This document shows, one piece after another, positions 50,638 through 60,074 of a DNA stretch of 64,000 nt. The stretch covers positions 1-64,000 of the forward strand of contig JAFYYH010000016.1 of assembly GCA_017557635.1 (NCBI GenBank), read 5' to 3'. Every line of letters begins with the position of its first letter. The stretch's first letter is position 1. The position numbers were made by a program, and so were the translations under genes. The notes beneath the pieces are model-generated. The model saw only the letters and a program-made list of their open reading frames with translations. It ran no database searches and had not been told where the DNA came from. The DNA is from Bacteroidaceae bacterium. GTDB taxonomy: Bacteria > Bacteroidota > Bacteroidia > Bacteroidales > Bacteroidaceae.

Positions 50638-53600
50638 TTAGAAGTCAATGTTAACACCGAAGATGAATGACTTAGATGTAGGATATGTACCCATGTCTAT
50701 GCCAATAGCATTTCCACCAGTAGTAGCGGTCTCAGGATCAAGGCCGATATACTTGGAGAATGTGAAGAAGTTATCAAGTGAAGCGAATACTCTGAAGTTG
50801 CTCATGTAAGCCTTGCGGATGATCTGCTTGGGCAGAGTATAGCCGAGCTCGATGGTCTTGATCTTGAAATAAGAACCGTCAAATACATTCATAGTAGAAC
50901 TGAATGCCTCGGTGGTCCAATGGTTGGCTGCGGGGAACTTTGCGGTAGCCTCGTCACCAGCCTGCTTCCAAGAGTTGTTCCAGTAGTATGAATAGGTGTT
51001 GCATGAAGGACGGTCAACACGGAAAGAAGTAGGATAGATCTCGTTGCCTGCTACACCTGTTCCGAATGCGGTGAAGTCAAAGTTCTTCCATGCGAGGTTG
51101 ATGGTCAGACCGAATGTCCAGTCAGGAATACCGCAACCGATATCGGTACGGTCGGCCTCGTCGATCTTATTGTTTCCGTCCAGATCACGGATCTTTGCGG
51201 TACCGTCCGGGTTGACGCCGTCAGCTATATAACCCAGCATGTACCAGATGGAGTGACCCTGCTCAAATGTTGTTGAGAGGTGGGTACCCTGGGGCTGTCT
51301 TCCCTGGATACGGTCAACGGTCGGGATGATGTAGGTAACCATATTGCTGAGGTGGGCAACGTTGCCGTTTACTGCATATGAGAAGTCACCGATCTTGTCC
51401 TTCCAGCCGAGCTCAAGCTCGATACCCTTGTTGCTAACCTCACCGGCGTTGATGGTCGGAGTGGTTGAGAAGCCCTTATCGCCGAAGGCGGGAAGACCTA
51501 CCTCAATGGCAACGGGAGCACCTACGAGAAGATCCTTTGTGGTCTTGTCGAAGTAGTCGATACCAACAGTAAGTCTGTTGTCCAGGAAGCGTGCATCGAT
51601 ACCGAAGTCAAGCTGCTCGGATGTTTCCCACTTGAGGCTGGGGTTGGCAGCACCGGTGGTAACTGAACCTGTGGTGAGAGTGGGATCGGTAACACTGTAC
51701 TGATACCAGAGAACGTTTGAACGTACAGAGGTCGAATAAGGATAGTCTCTAAGTACGTTTACGTTACCGTTCTGACCCCATGAAGCACGAAGCTTAAGGA
51801 ATGAGAGAACGCTGGGATCAATGTTATCCTTGATGAATGACTCGTTGCTGATTGTCCAACCTGCGGATACTGAAGGGAAGTAACCCCAACGTGATTCCTT
51901 GGGAAGCTTTGAAGAGTCAAATGCGTCAGCACGGAAGTTGGCCTGAACGCTGTAGCGGTCATCATATGTGTAACCTATACGACCGAAGTATGAAAGGCTG
52001 GCTGAACGGCCGGGGGCGTTGCGGATGGTCTTGGTAACACCGTCATTGAGCAGATAATCCATATAAAGGAAGTTGCTTGCATAACCCATGAGGATGTTGG
52101 AACCTGTTGCGGATGCCTCAACGTTATCCCAGTTGTTCTCGATGTAAGACATACCGGCCATGGCGCTTATACTGTTCTTGCCAAAGCTCTTGTTGAAGTT
52201 GGCGAAGTTCTCCCACTGATAGTAGTAACTTGTATATGCGTTTGCGGCAATCGTGTAGTTATCGGCTTTTACGAATGCGTTGGCATAGTAAGGCTCAGTG
52301 TACTGGTGTGAAGTGTTGTATGCGAGTCTGTAACCCAGACGTGATGTGAAGGTCAGGCTCTTGAGAGGCATGAAGTTCGCATAGGCGACACCACGGATGT
52401 TGAAACCGCCGCTTCTTGAATCAGTGGCATCTCTCTGAGTGAACGGGCTACCTGACTGTGTCTCACCTATAAGGGGAAGAGTCCAGTAGAGACCTGTATC
52501 TGAATCCTTAAGGATCTTGACGCCGTTACTCATAGCCAGTTTCTGTGACTGTGAGAGGTTGGTTGAATCGCCACGTACGGGGAACAGAGGTGATGAAGTG
52601 ATGGTGGCCAGCATGGCTGAACCGTTATCATTCTGCTGTGATACGGACTTGGTGTCCCACTTCTCGATAGAGTTGTTGGTTCCGATGGTCAGCCAATCCT
52701 TAATCTTATAGTCGGCGTTGATCTGCATGGTGAGACGGTCGTAAACGTCCTTGTCTCCTCTGAAGATACCGTCGTTGTGAACGGAGTTGATTGAGAAGAA
52801 CAGGCTACCGCGATCGCTTCCGCCCTGGAAACCTACGGTGTGGCGCTGGCTCCATGTGGGAACGAATACTTCGCTACCCCAATCAACGTCAGTTTTGCCG
52901 TCATAGTACTTGTCGAGCATAGTCTGGTTCAGGAATCCCTGTGCCATACCATAATCGATGTAATCCTGTGCTCCCATGATGTCGAGCTTGCGTGACAGTG
53001 AGGAGAGCTGGAACTGGTTGTTGTAGAAAATACGGCCGGAACCCTTTGAAGCAGAACCGGACTTGGTTGTGATAAGAACAACACCGTTACCTGCCTGAGC
53101 ACCGTAGATTGCAGCTGAAGCGGCATCCTTCAATACCTCAATGTTGGCAATCATTTCGGGATCAAGGTACTGGATGTTGTCAACCTGGAGACCATCGACG
53201 ATAAGGAGAGGGCCGATGTTACCGGAGTTTGAAGAATAACCGCGGACGCGGATCTCAGCACCACTACCGGGAGCACCTGATGAAGTCAGGATCTGCACAC
53301 CTGATACCTTACCCTGAAGAGCTGCGGCGGCATCTGCCATCGGACGGTTCTTAAGGTCATCGGCACGTACTGATGCAACAGCACCGGTCAGGTCGGATTT
53401 CTTCTGGACGCCATAACCGATTACGACTACTTCGTCAAGAAGCTCAGCATCCTCGGAGAGTGTTACGTTAATGGTTGTACGGCCGTTCACCTGTTCGGTA
53501 ACAGTCGTGTAACCCATGAATGAAAACTGGAGGGTTGCGTTTGACGGAACCGAGATGGAGTAGTTACCATCCAAGTCGGTGACGGTACCGTTTGATGTTC

Positions 53601-53742
53601 CCTGTTCAGCGATGCTGACGAGAGCAAGCGGTTCGCCTGCGTCATCCTTAACCTGTCCCTTAACAGTCACGTTCTGCGCGGTTGCACAGATAGGCACTGC
53701 AATTGCAAACAGCATGCCTAACACATGTTTTTTGAGATTCAT
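50638..53742 (-). CDS. SusC/RagA-like TonB-dependent outer-membrane transporter
   Basis: A 1034-residue protein. Signal peptide (about 1-22, ending ICATAQ), carboxypeptidase-regulatory-like domain (about 25-100; GQVKDDAGEPLALVSI), TonB box region EVVVIGYGVQKKSDLTGAV (about 104-122), plug (about 110-230; LLIVDGLQVDNIQYLDP and SAAIYGAQAGNGVVLITTK) and a 22-strand barrel ending in an aromatic residue (GVNIDF). It imports a nutrient in complex with the SusD partner. It has an exact consensus promoter and a leader of about 190 bases. Confidence 0.96.
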   Translation of the reverse strand: MNLKKHVLGMLFAIAVPICATAQNVTVKGQVKDDAGEPLALVSIAEQGTSNGTVTDLDGNYSISVPSNATLQFSFMGYTTVTEQVNGRTTINVTLSEDAELLDEVVVIGYGVQKKSDLTGAVASVRADDLKNRPMADAAAALQGKVSGVQILTSSGAPGSGAEIRVRGYSSNSGNIGPLLIVDGLQVDNIQYLDPEMIANIEVLKDAASAAIYGAQAGNGVVLITTKSGSASKGSGRIFYNNQFQLSSLSRKLDIMGAQDYIDYGMAQGFLNQTMLDKYYDGKTDVDWGSEVFVPTWSQRHTVGFQGGSDRGSLFFSINSVHNDGIFRGDKDVYDRLTMQINADYKIKDWLTIGTNNSIEKWDTKSVSQQNDNGSAMLATITSSPLFPVRGDSTNLSQSQKLAMSNGVKILKDSDTGLYWTLPLIGETQSGSPFTQRDATDSRSGGFNIRGVAYANFMPLKSLTFTSRLGYRLAYNTSHQYTEPYYANAFVKADNYTIAANAYTSYYYQWENFANFNKSFGKNSISAMAGMSYIENNWDNVEASATGSNILMGYASNFLYMDYLLNDGVTKTIRNAPGRSASLSYFGRIGYTYDDRYSVQANFRADAFDSSKLPKESRWGYFPSVSAGWTISNESFIKDNIDPSVLSFLKLRASWGQNGNVNVLRDYPYSTSVRSNVLWYQYSVTDPTLTTGSVTTGAANPSLKWETSEQLDFGIDARFLDNRLTVGIDYFDKTTKDLLVGAPVAIEVGLPAFGDKGFSTTPTINAGEVSNKGIELELGWKDKIGDFSYAVNGNVAHLSNMVTYIIPTVDRIQGRQPQGTHLSTTFEQGHSIWYMLGYIADGVNPDGTAKIRDLDGNNKIDEADRTDIGCGIPDWTFGLTINLAWKNFDFTAFGTGVAGNEIYPTSFRVDRPSCNTYSYYWNNSWKQAGDEATAKFPAANHWTTEAFSSTMNVFDGSYFKIKTIELGYTLPKQIIRKAYMSNFRVFASLDNFFTFSKYIGLDPETATTGGNAIGIDMGTYPTSKSFIFGVNIDF

Positions 53743-53835
53743 AAAAAAGGATTAAAAAGGATAAAGTTAAACAATTAGGGTAAATACTATTGAAAATGCT
53801 ATTTTTGCTTGAGCTGGAAAAGGGTCTTAAGGGGT

Positions 53836-53852
53836 TAATAACTAGGTTATTA
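53836..53852. promoter_or_regulatory. dyad in the susC leader
   Basis: TAATAAC-TAG-GTTATTA is a perfect 7-bp dyad about 90 bases downstream of the predicted susC start site. It could be an operator or a small RNA hairpin; nothing else supports either. Confidence 0.35.
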
Positions 53853-53935
53853 CAAGGTTTTTAAAGGACTATAATGTAATTCTCACTCACTTTCGGAAAG
53901 GCTATTGGTACCTTTCTTCTGCTTCACAAACTACG

Positions 53936-53966
53936 CAAACGTAAAGCTTTCTTTTATACCTCCAAA
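53936..53966 (-). promoter_or_regulatory. promoter of the SusC/SusD operon
   Basis: On the minus strand TTTG (53966-53963), 19 bases, TACGTTTG (53943-53936). It matches the consensus fully and gives an untranslated leader near 190 bases. The rest of the gap to 54128 is AT-rich with no gene seen. Confidence 0.75.
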
Positions 53967-54128
53967 ACGTGAAACTTAAATTTTGTTTCATTCCATAAAA
54001 AACATAATGATTCAGGAACAATTGTTAATGTCTGAAAAAGTGTTTGCTGTTTCGGCCATTGGCCACACAGCCGAATAAAGTGTCTATTTTTATACATGTT
54101 TGTGAAACATCGTTTCATTTTATTGCTC

Positions 54129-54136
54129 TATATTTG
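54129..54136 (+). promoter_or_regulatory. -7 box of glutamate dehydrogenase
   Basis: TATATTTG, exact match, 30 bases before the ATG. The word TTTGTGAAAC occurs twice around it (54099 and 54133), a possible direct-repeat site. Confidence 0.6.
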
Positions 54137-54166
54137 TGAAACGGAAAACCAATTAATGAACGCGAT

Positions 54167-55504
54167 ATGAACATTAACAACATTATGGCAGACCTGGAGC
54201 GCAGGCATCCGGGTGAGAAGGAGTATCTGCAGGCAGTGCGTGAAGTGCTTATTAGTGTTGAACCTATCTATAACCAGCATCCGGAATTCGAGGATGCCAA
54301 GATTGTGGAACGCATGGTTGAACCGGACCGTATATTTACGTTCAAGGTGCCATGGACCGATGACAACGGCGAGATCCATGTCAATACCGGCTACCGTGTA
54401 CAGTTCAACAACGCCATCGGACCCTACAAGGGTGGTTTGCGTTTCCACTCATCGGTCAACCTGTCAATCCTCAAGTTCCTGGGATTCGAGCAGACGTTCA
54501 AGAATGCCCTGACCACACTGCCCATGGGCGGCGGCAAGGGAGGTTCCGATTTCTCCGCACGCGGACGTTCGGCTGCCGAGATCGAGCGTTTCTGCCACAG
54601 CTTCATGCTGGAACTCTGGCGTAACATCGGCCCTGATACCGATGTTCCGGCAGGTGACATTGGTGTGGGCGCACGTGAGATAGGCTATCTGTACGGTATG
54701 TATAAGAAGCTTGCGCGCGAGAATACAGGTGTGCTGACCGGCAAGGGCCTTACCTTTGGCGGTTCCAAGATACGTCCCGAGGCAACCGGTTTCGGCGCTC
54801 TCTATTTCCTGCGTCAGATGCTGGCCGACAAGGGCGATTCACTTGAGGGCAAGACAATAGCAATCAGCGGATTCGGAAATGTTGCATGGGGCGCTGCCAA
54901 GAAGGCTACCCAGCTGGGCGGCAAGGTGGTCACCCTGTCCGGTCCTGACGGCTACGTTTATGACAAGGAGGGACTCAACGACGAGAAGATTGCATACATG
55001 CTCCAGTTGCGCGCAACCAACAATGACGTGATCGAGCCGTATGCCAGGAAGTTTGGTGCCGAGTTTTTTGCAGGTCGCAAGCCCTGGGAGTGCAAGGTTG
55101 ACATTGCCATGCCTTGCGCAACACAGAACGAATTGAACGGCGAGGATGCCGCAATGCTGATAAAGAACGGTGTCAAGTACGTGGCCGAGGTTTCGAACAT
55201 GGGTTGCACCCCTGAGGCCATAGATGCATTCATCGCTGCCCGCGTGCTCTACGGACCGGGCAAGGCTGTAAATGCCGGCGGCGTGGCTACATCGGGCCTT
55301 GAGATGACTCAGAATGCAATGCATATCTCATGGTCGGCCGATGAGGTTGACGCCCGTCTGCACACTATCATGTCCGATATACATGAGCAGTGCGTCAAGT
55401 ACGGAACCGAGCCTGACGGCTATGTGAATTATATGAAAGGCGCCAACATTGCGGGCTTCATGAAGGTAGCCCAGGCTATGTTGGAGCAGGGTTTCCTGGG
55501 ATAA
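54167..55504 (+). CDS. gdhA: NADP-type glutamate dehydrogenase
   Basis: A 445-residue enzyme, normal for the hexameric GDH type. It makes glutamate from 2-oxoglutarate and ammonium. The substrate lysine lies in LPMGGGKGGSDF (about 122-133), with YKGGLRFHSSVN (about 88-99) upstream and the Rossmann motif SGFGNVAWGAA (about 237-247). The ATG at 54167 follows the promoter; a second in-frame ATG six codons in is less likely. The aminopeptidase gene starts one base after its stop, so the two are co-transcribed. Confidence 0.96.
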   Translation: MNINNIMADLERRHPGEKEYLQAVREVLISVEPIYNQHPEFEDAKIVERMVEPDRIFTFKVPWTDDNGEIHVNTGYRVQFNNAIGPYKGGLRFHSSVNLSILKFLGFEQTFKNALTTLPMGGGKGGSDFSARGRSAAEIERFCHSFMLELWRNIGPDTDVPAGDIGVGAREIGYLYGMYKKLARENTGVLTGKGLTFGGSKIRPEATGFGALYFLRQMLADKGDSLEGKTIAISGFGNVAWGAAKKATQLGGKVVTLSGPDGYVYDKEGLNDEKIAYMLQLRATNNDVIEPYARKFGAEFFAGRKPWECKVDIAMPCATQNELNGEDAAMLIKNGVKYVAEVSNMGCTPEAIDAFIAARVLYGPGKAVNAGGVATSGLEMTQNAMHISWSADEVDARLHTIMSDIHEQCVKYGTEPDGYVNYMKGANIAGFMKVAQAMLEQGFLG

Positions 55505-55505
55505 T

Positions 55506-57299
55506 ATGATCAAAGAAAGAATAGATGCTCTCCGTCGGAAGATGACGGAGTGGGGATGGGATGTTGCCGTAACGGTCGGTGAGGATCCCCATAACAGTGA
55601 GTATACTCCGTTGCGCTGGTGCCAGCGTCAGTTTATCAGCGGTTTTACCGGATCGGCCGGAGTCGTAGTGGTCTCAAGGGACCATGCGGGACTGTGGACC
55701 GATTCGCGTTACTGGATTCAGGCTGCCCGTGAACTTGAAGGCAGCGGAATAGAACTGCACAAGATGGTGTCTGTCGAGGACAAGGACTGGATCCGCTGGA
55801 TAGCAGATTCGGTCCCGGCCGGAGGCAAGGTGGGAATTGACGGCCTTTGCATGAGCATGAATGAGGCCCTGCAGCTGGAAAACGCCGTTGCGTGCAAGGG
55901 TGCAGCCGTGATTTCCAAGCCGGATTACCTGGGGGCTCTGTGGCCTGACCGTCCGTTGCTGCCGCAGGGCAAGGTGTGGATTCATGAGGATAAGTATGCC
56001 GGACGCAGCAGGGAGGAGAAACTGTCGTGGCTGCGCGGTGAACTTGAGGGCATGGGATGCCGTTATATGTTCCTGAACTGCCTGGACCAGATTGCATGGC
56101 TGCTCAACATCCGTTCCAATGACGTAGAGTACTGTCCCTTTGTCATTTCATTCGCTCTTGTGGGCCCTGACAGCGTCGAACTGTTCGCTGACGTTTCGAA
56201 ATTTGACGCAGATACGCTTTTTAAGCTCAAATGTGCCAATATCTCCCTGCATCCCTATGCGGAGGTGGGTGAATACATAAAGTCCTTTAAAACGCAGGAA
56301 AAGATACTCATTGACTCGGAATCGCTCAATTATGAGACGGGCAAGGCCATAGCTGAATCGTTCGGCATGGATAATATCGTTGAGGGCGTTTCTCCTGTGG
56401 AACTGGCAAAGGCGGTAAAGAACGATGTTGAGGTGGAGGGTTTCCGCAAGGCGTACATCCAGGACGGAATCGTTCAGACCCGTTTCTTCAAGTGGCTTGA
56501 GGAGCAGGTTTCATCAGGGGCAAGGATAACGGAGTCGGATGCATCGGACAAACTGCATGAACTGCGTGCTTCAATGCCTGATTTCCTGGACGAGAGTTTT
56601 GAAACCATCTCTGCATACGGAAAGAACGCCGCGCTGCCCCATTACTCGACTGTCCGCGGTAAAGATGCAGTACTGGAGCCGCACGGACTCTATCTGAATG
56701 ACAGCGGCGCTCACTACAGTTACGGTACGACCGATATTACACGCACCGTCCCGCTGGGTCCTGTGACTGATCTGGAACGCGAGGATTACACTCTTGACAT
56801 GTTGGCCATGATTGACCTGGCAATGGCGCTGTTCCCTGAAGGAACGCCCGGATGCCGTATTGACGCAATTGCCAGACGTCCGTTGTGGAACGCCATGCGT
56901 AACTTCGGTCACGGAACCGGTCATGGAGTGGGGAACGTACTCTCCGTTCATGAGGGGCCGCAGTCCATCCGTCAGAATCTGAAGGACCAGCCTTTGCTGC
57001 CCGGAATGATCACGTCCGATGAACCCGGCATTTACCGTGAGGGCTATCATGGAATCCGTCATGAGAACATGATCCTGTGCACGCGCAAGGGTGAGAACGA
57101 GTTCGGCAGCTGGCTTGGTTTTGAGACATTGACAAGAACCTATCTGGATACCTCGGCGCTGGATTTTTCAATGTTTGACAGGCGTGAAACGGAATGGCTG
57201 AATAATTTTAACCGCACCGTGTTTGATGAGGTGAGTCCTTATCTGTCGGCACAGGAGAAAGAATGGCTTAGGAATAAAACAGCGCCAGTGAAAATTTAA
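55506..57299 (+). CDS. Xaa-Pro aminopeptidase (M24B, aminopeptidase P)
   Basis: A 597-residue enzyme of the long three-domain aminopeptidase P type. It releases N-terminal residues preceding proline. Two creatinase-like N-domains (about 5-310) precede the pita-bread catalytic domain (about 315-540), with metal ligands in HYSYGTTDITRT (Asp), GHGTGHGVGNVLSVHEGP (His), TSDEPGIY (Glu) and HENMIL (Glu). It is cytoplasmic, having no signal peptide. It likely shares the gdhA transcript, linking peptide use with glutamate metabolism. Confidence 0.94.
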   Translation: MIKERIDALRRKMTEWGWDVAVTVGEDPHNSEYTPLRWCQRQFISGFTGSAGVVVVSRDHAGLWTDSRYWIQAARELEGSGIELHKMVSVEDKDWIRWIADSVPAGGKVGIDGLCMSMNEALQLENAVACKGAAVISKPDYLGALWPDRPLLPQGKVWIHEDKYAGRSREEKLSWLRGELEGMGCRYMFLNCLDQIAWLLNIRSNDVEYCPFVISFALVGPDSVELFADVSKFDADTLFKLKCANISLHPYAEVGEYIKSFKTQEKILIDSESLNYETGKAIAESFGMDNIVEGVSPVELAKAVKNDVEVEGFRKAYIQDGIVQTRFFKWLEEQVSSGARITESDASDKLHELRASMPDFLDESFETISAYGKNAALPHYSTVRGKDAVLEPHGLYLNDSGAHYSYGTTDITRTVPLGPVTDLEREDYTLDMLAMIDLAMALFPEGTPGCRIDAIARRPLWNAMRNFGHGTGHGVGNVLSVHEGPQSIRQNLKDQPLLPGMITSDEPGIYREGYHGIRHENMILCTRKGENEFGSWLGFETLTRTYLDTSALDFSMFDRRETEWLNNFNRTVFDEVSPYLSAQEKEWLRNKTAPVKI

Positions 57300-57400
57300 A
57301 AGCGCTGATTATCAGTATTTTGAATTATTCAGAGAGATTTTTTGAAAAATTTTATGAATAATTTTTCTATTACTATACCCTTTGGAAAAATATTTTTGGC

Positions 57401-57408
57401 TACCTTTG
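57401..57408 (+). promoter_or_regulatory. -7 box of the AraC-type regulator
   Basis: TACCTTTG, exact match, 31 bases before the ATG. Upstream, AATTATTC/GAATAATT (about 57323-57364) forms an AT-rich hairpin that may end the aminopeptidase transcript. Confidence 0.55.
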
Positions 57409-57439
57409 TGCCGTATTTATCACAACCAAATATCTGTTG

Positions 57440-58747
57440 ATGAAAATTCAAGCGATTTTTCTGTTCATACCATGTGTAGCCAGTTTCTTCTGGTTCCTGT
57501 CTTTTGTTCTTTTTTCTCCGAAGGGCTCCAGCTACCGTAAAGTGTCGCAGTTTCTTCTGGTATTTTCGCTTTTCCTTCTTTTTACGATATTGTCATTGGA
57601 TAATGACGCGTTCATGCTGATGCATTTCACGCTGTTCAAGCAGGTGACTGCCCTTATGATGATACCGTATTTCTTTAAATACATCAAGTCTCTTGAAGGA
57701 AAGAAGCCCTCGGGCATATTTTATAATGTACTCAGCGTAGCTCCATATCTTCAGCTGGTAGTCGGTATAGAGTCGGTTTTCTCAATAGGTTATGAGAATG
57801 CGGTAGGTATCCTTATCGATTCATATACTTTCCAGGGGCCGATGTTCCCGTATCTGTCTGACCGCAGCCAGATGCTCTTCTATGCCTGCTACACCTATAT
57901 GTTCAGGACTTTGCTTCTTGCGGATTTCATGTTTTTCTCAATAAACCTCATGAAATGCGCAGTGAGTGGTGTCTGCAATATCAATCAGGTGATGGATTTC
58001 CTGTTCAAACGCAGGAAGGCTCCGGTTAAGCCGGTTCAGTATTTCATGGCGCTTCTGCTGTTCCTCATTGTTGTTACAGCACTTATTCTTGGAAGGGATA
58101 ACTCATTGGATACCATACCGTTGACTGCATTGGGCTCTTTCCTGGTGGCTCTGTTTCTGTCGATGGTTGCATTCGTCGGTACCGCCGGTACTCAAGAGTA
58201 TCAGTCAATACCCGGATTGCTGAATGCCGTCCGTTTCGGCAGGGAGTTTGAGGATGAGGATCTTGGACTTGAAGATGTCGGAATTGCATCGGACCCCGGT
58301 TCTGGCATAGAAAACGGCATCGGCCGGAAAACCGAAGAGCCTGCTTTCCGGATTTCAGACCAGGAGAAGGAGGAGGCTTTGGACAAACTCCGTGAGACAA
58401 TCGGTGTCAAACTTGAGAAATATGTGGTTGAAGACCAGTTGTACCTCAAGCATGATTTGACTTTGAGTTATGTGGCTGACAAGCTGGGCGTTTTCAAAGA
58501 CGAACTCTCGGACTATATAAATTATAGGTATGACATGTCGTTCCAAAACTATATTAACATGCTTCGTATAACATACGCCGAGAAGTATCTGATGAGCCAT
58601 GACCGTGTAACCCAGAACGAGATTGCCATGGAGTGCGGTTTCTCCGGTGCTTCATCATTCAATTCGGCTTTCAGCAAGAAGAATGGGGTAACCCCCAAGA
58701 TCTGGAAGGACAGACAACTGGAACTGCTCAAGAATCAGGAGGCCTGA
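57440..58747 (+). CDS. membrane-bound AraC-family regulator
   Basis: A 435-residue protein. The first 240 residues contain six or seven hydrophobic helices; the last about 110 are an AraC/HTH_18 domain: LSYVADKLGVFKDELSDYIN (first helix-turn-helix) and QNEIAMECGFSGASSFNSAF (second), then GVTPKIWK. The linker (about 270-315) is acidic. A signal sensed in the membrane probably controls DNA binding directly. The ATG at 57440 is used; the preceding TTG is the alternative. Targets are unknown; the SusC/SusD operon and the two small RNAs are the nearest candidates without proof. Confidence 0.9.
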   Translation: MKIQAIFLFIPCVASFFWFLSFVLFSPKGSSYRKVSQFLLVFSLFLLFTILSLDNDAFMLMHFTLFKQVTALMMIPYFFKYIKSLEGKKPSGIFYNVLSVAPYLQLVVGIESVFSIGYENAVGILIDSYTFQGPMFPYLSDRSQMLFYACYTYMFRTLLLADFMFFSINLMKCAVSGVCNINQVMDFLFKRRKAPVKPVQYFMALLLFLIVVTALILGRDNSLDTIPLTALGSFLVALFLSMVAFVGTAGTQEYQSIPGLLNAVRFGREFEDEDLGLEDVGIASDPGSGIENGIGRKTEEPAFRISDQEKEEALDKLRETIGVKLEKYVVEDQLYLKHDLTLSYVADKLGVFKDELSDYINYRYDMSFQNYINMLRITYAEKYLMSHDRVTQNEIAMECGFSGASSFNSAFSKKNGVTPKIWKDRQLELLKNQEA

Positions 58748-58773
58748 GGCCAAATCACCGTTCAAATAAAAAA

Positions 58774-58880
58774 AACAAGAGACTCGCTGCACAGCGGGTC
58801 TCTCGTTCTCAATAGTCCTTTTCCAATAATTGAAATTTAGATGAACCGGTTTCACAACCAATCTTCTCTCTCCTTGTTTG
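58774..58880 (-). ncRNA. candidate small RNA B (about 105 nt)
   Basis: On the minus strand a TATATTTG box (58893-58886) is followed by about 105 bases ending in the hairpin AACGAGAGACCCGCTG-TG-CAGCGAGTCTCTTGTT and a run of eight T. No plus-strand T run follows the hairpin, so it terminates minus-strand transcription, and no minus-strand gene lies upstream. A smaller GGTT-GTGA-AACC hairpin sits near the 5' end. No coding frame of note. It converges on the AraC-type gene 3' end. Confidence 0.5.
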
Positions 58881-59010
58881 CACTACAAATATATGTGTTT
58901 TTTTTCATACGCGCACACATTATTAAAAAAAATGAAGAGAATTTTAATATTTTGTCGTTTTGAGAATAGAATTTGTGATTTTGAGAGTCTGCCGGGAGTG
59001 TGATAGGCTT

Positions 59011-59079
59011 AAAAAAGCAGGGAAGCGGGACTTCACAGTTCCGCTTCCCTTAAAATAAAATCTAATACCATGAAAAACA
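59011..59079 (-). ncRNA. candidate small RNA A (about 70 nt)
   Basis: On the minus strand TATCTTTG (59092-59085), preceded at 20 bases by CTTG (59116-59113), drives about 70 bases that end in a 13-bp stem, GGGAAGCGGAACT/AGTCCCGCTTCCC, and TTTTTT. A frame of 12 codons (ATG at 59071 to TGA at 59033) runs into the hairpin, so a leader peptide is possible. It lies tail-to-head with small RNA B. Confidence 0.5.
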
Positions 59080-59135
59080 CGTAGCAAAGATATATTCCGG
59101 ATTTCTTATTTCCAAGAGATATGGAGTTTTTTTCA

Positions 59136-59143
59136 TAATTTTG
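59136..59143 (+). promoter_or_regulatory. -7 box of the pseudouridine synthase operon
   Basis: TAATTTTG, exact match, 25 bases before the ATG at 59169. It faces away from the small RNA A promoter at 59085-59116. Confidence 0.6.
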
Positions 59144-59168
59144 TGCAGCAATATGTTTTGGCTATAAA

Positions 59169-60074
59169 ATGGGTACCAGAAGACTTTACACGGCTGATAA
59201 TATTAAATCATATAAGGTGGAGGAGGAGACTACTCTGCTTCCTTTCCTTATTAAATCATTACCCAATCTGAGCCGCACTGAGGTCAAGTCAATGCTCAAG
59301 TACAAGCATGTGGCAATCAAAGGATCCGCAGTGACTCAGTTTGACACGCCGCTCATGCCGGGAGACAGTGTCGAAATCAATTTCGGACGTTCGTTCTATC
59401 AGTTCAACAACCCTCAGGTGAAGGTCCTGTACGAGGATAAGTACATGGTTGTTATCGAGAAGGCTTCGGGTCTGCTCTCCGTGGCAAACGACAATGCCCG
59501 CGAGAAGAACGCTTTCCACATAATGCGTGATTACGTGCGCCATACGAATCCTGAGGCTGAACTCTACGTATGTCATCGCCTGGACCAGTACACATCAGGC
59601 ATCCTGCTTTTCTCCAAGGATCAGGATATGATGCTTGAGATGCGTTCAAACTGGGATTTCTACGTTAAGGAGCGCAAGTATGTCTGCGTTACCGAGAATA
59701 TACCTCCCAAGAATGAGGATACCATCCAGAGCCTGCTCACTCAGAATGACAGGATGCAGGTGTTCTCTACTAATGACGAGGAGAACGGCCGTCTTGCAAT
59801 AACCCATTACCGTGTACTTCAGTCTCGCGGACGTTATGCCCTTGTGGATGTTGAGATATTCACCGGCAAGAAGAACCAGATAAGGGTTCATATGTCTGAG
59901 ATGGGCTGTCCCATAGCAGGTGATATTAAATATGGTGCAGAGACCAATCCGGCCCGTCGTCTCATGCTTCACAATTACCGTCTGGCATTCATCCATCCGG
60001 TAACCGGTGAGCTGATGCGTTTCTCGCTTCCGACACCAACCGTATTCCGAAAACTGACAACTCCTGATAGATGA
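59169..60074 (+). CDS. RluA/RluD-family pseudouridine synthase
   Basis: A 301-residue enzyme that converts uridine to pseudouridine in rRNA or tRNA. An S4-like RNA-binding domain (about 15-75: LSRTEVKSMLKYKHVAIKG) is followed by the catalytic domain with CHRLDQYTSGILLFSKD (about 136-152; catalytic Asp in HRLD) and EIFTGKKNQIRVHMSEMG (about 228-245). The exact target site cannot be told. It overlaps the flavin-reductase start by 4 bases. Confidence 0.93.
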   Translation: MGTRRLYTADNIKSYKVEEETTLLPFLIKSLPNLSRTEVKSMLKYKHVAIKGSAVTQFDTPLMPGDSVEINFGRSFYQFNNPQVKVLYEDKYMVVIEKASGLLSVANDNAREKNAFHIMRDYVRHTNPEAELYVCHRLDQYTSGILLFSKDQDMMLEMRSNWDFYVKERKYVCVTENIPPKNEDTIQSLLTQNDRMQVFSTNDEENGRLAITHYRVLQSRGRYALVDVEIFTGKKNQIRVHMSEMGCPIAGDIKYGAETNPARRLMLHNYRLAFIHPVTGELMRFSLPTPTVFRKLTTPDR

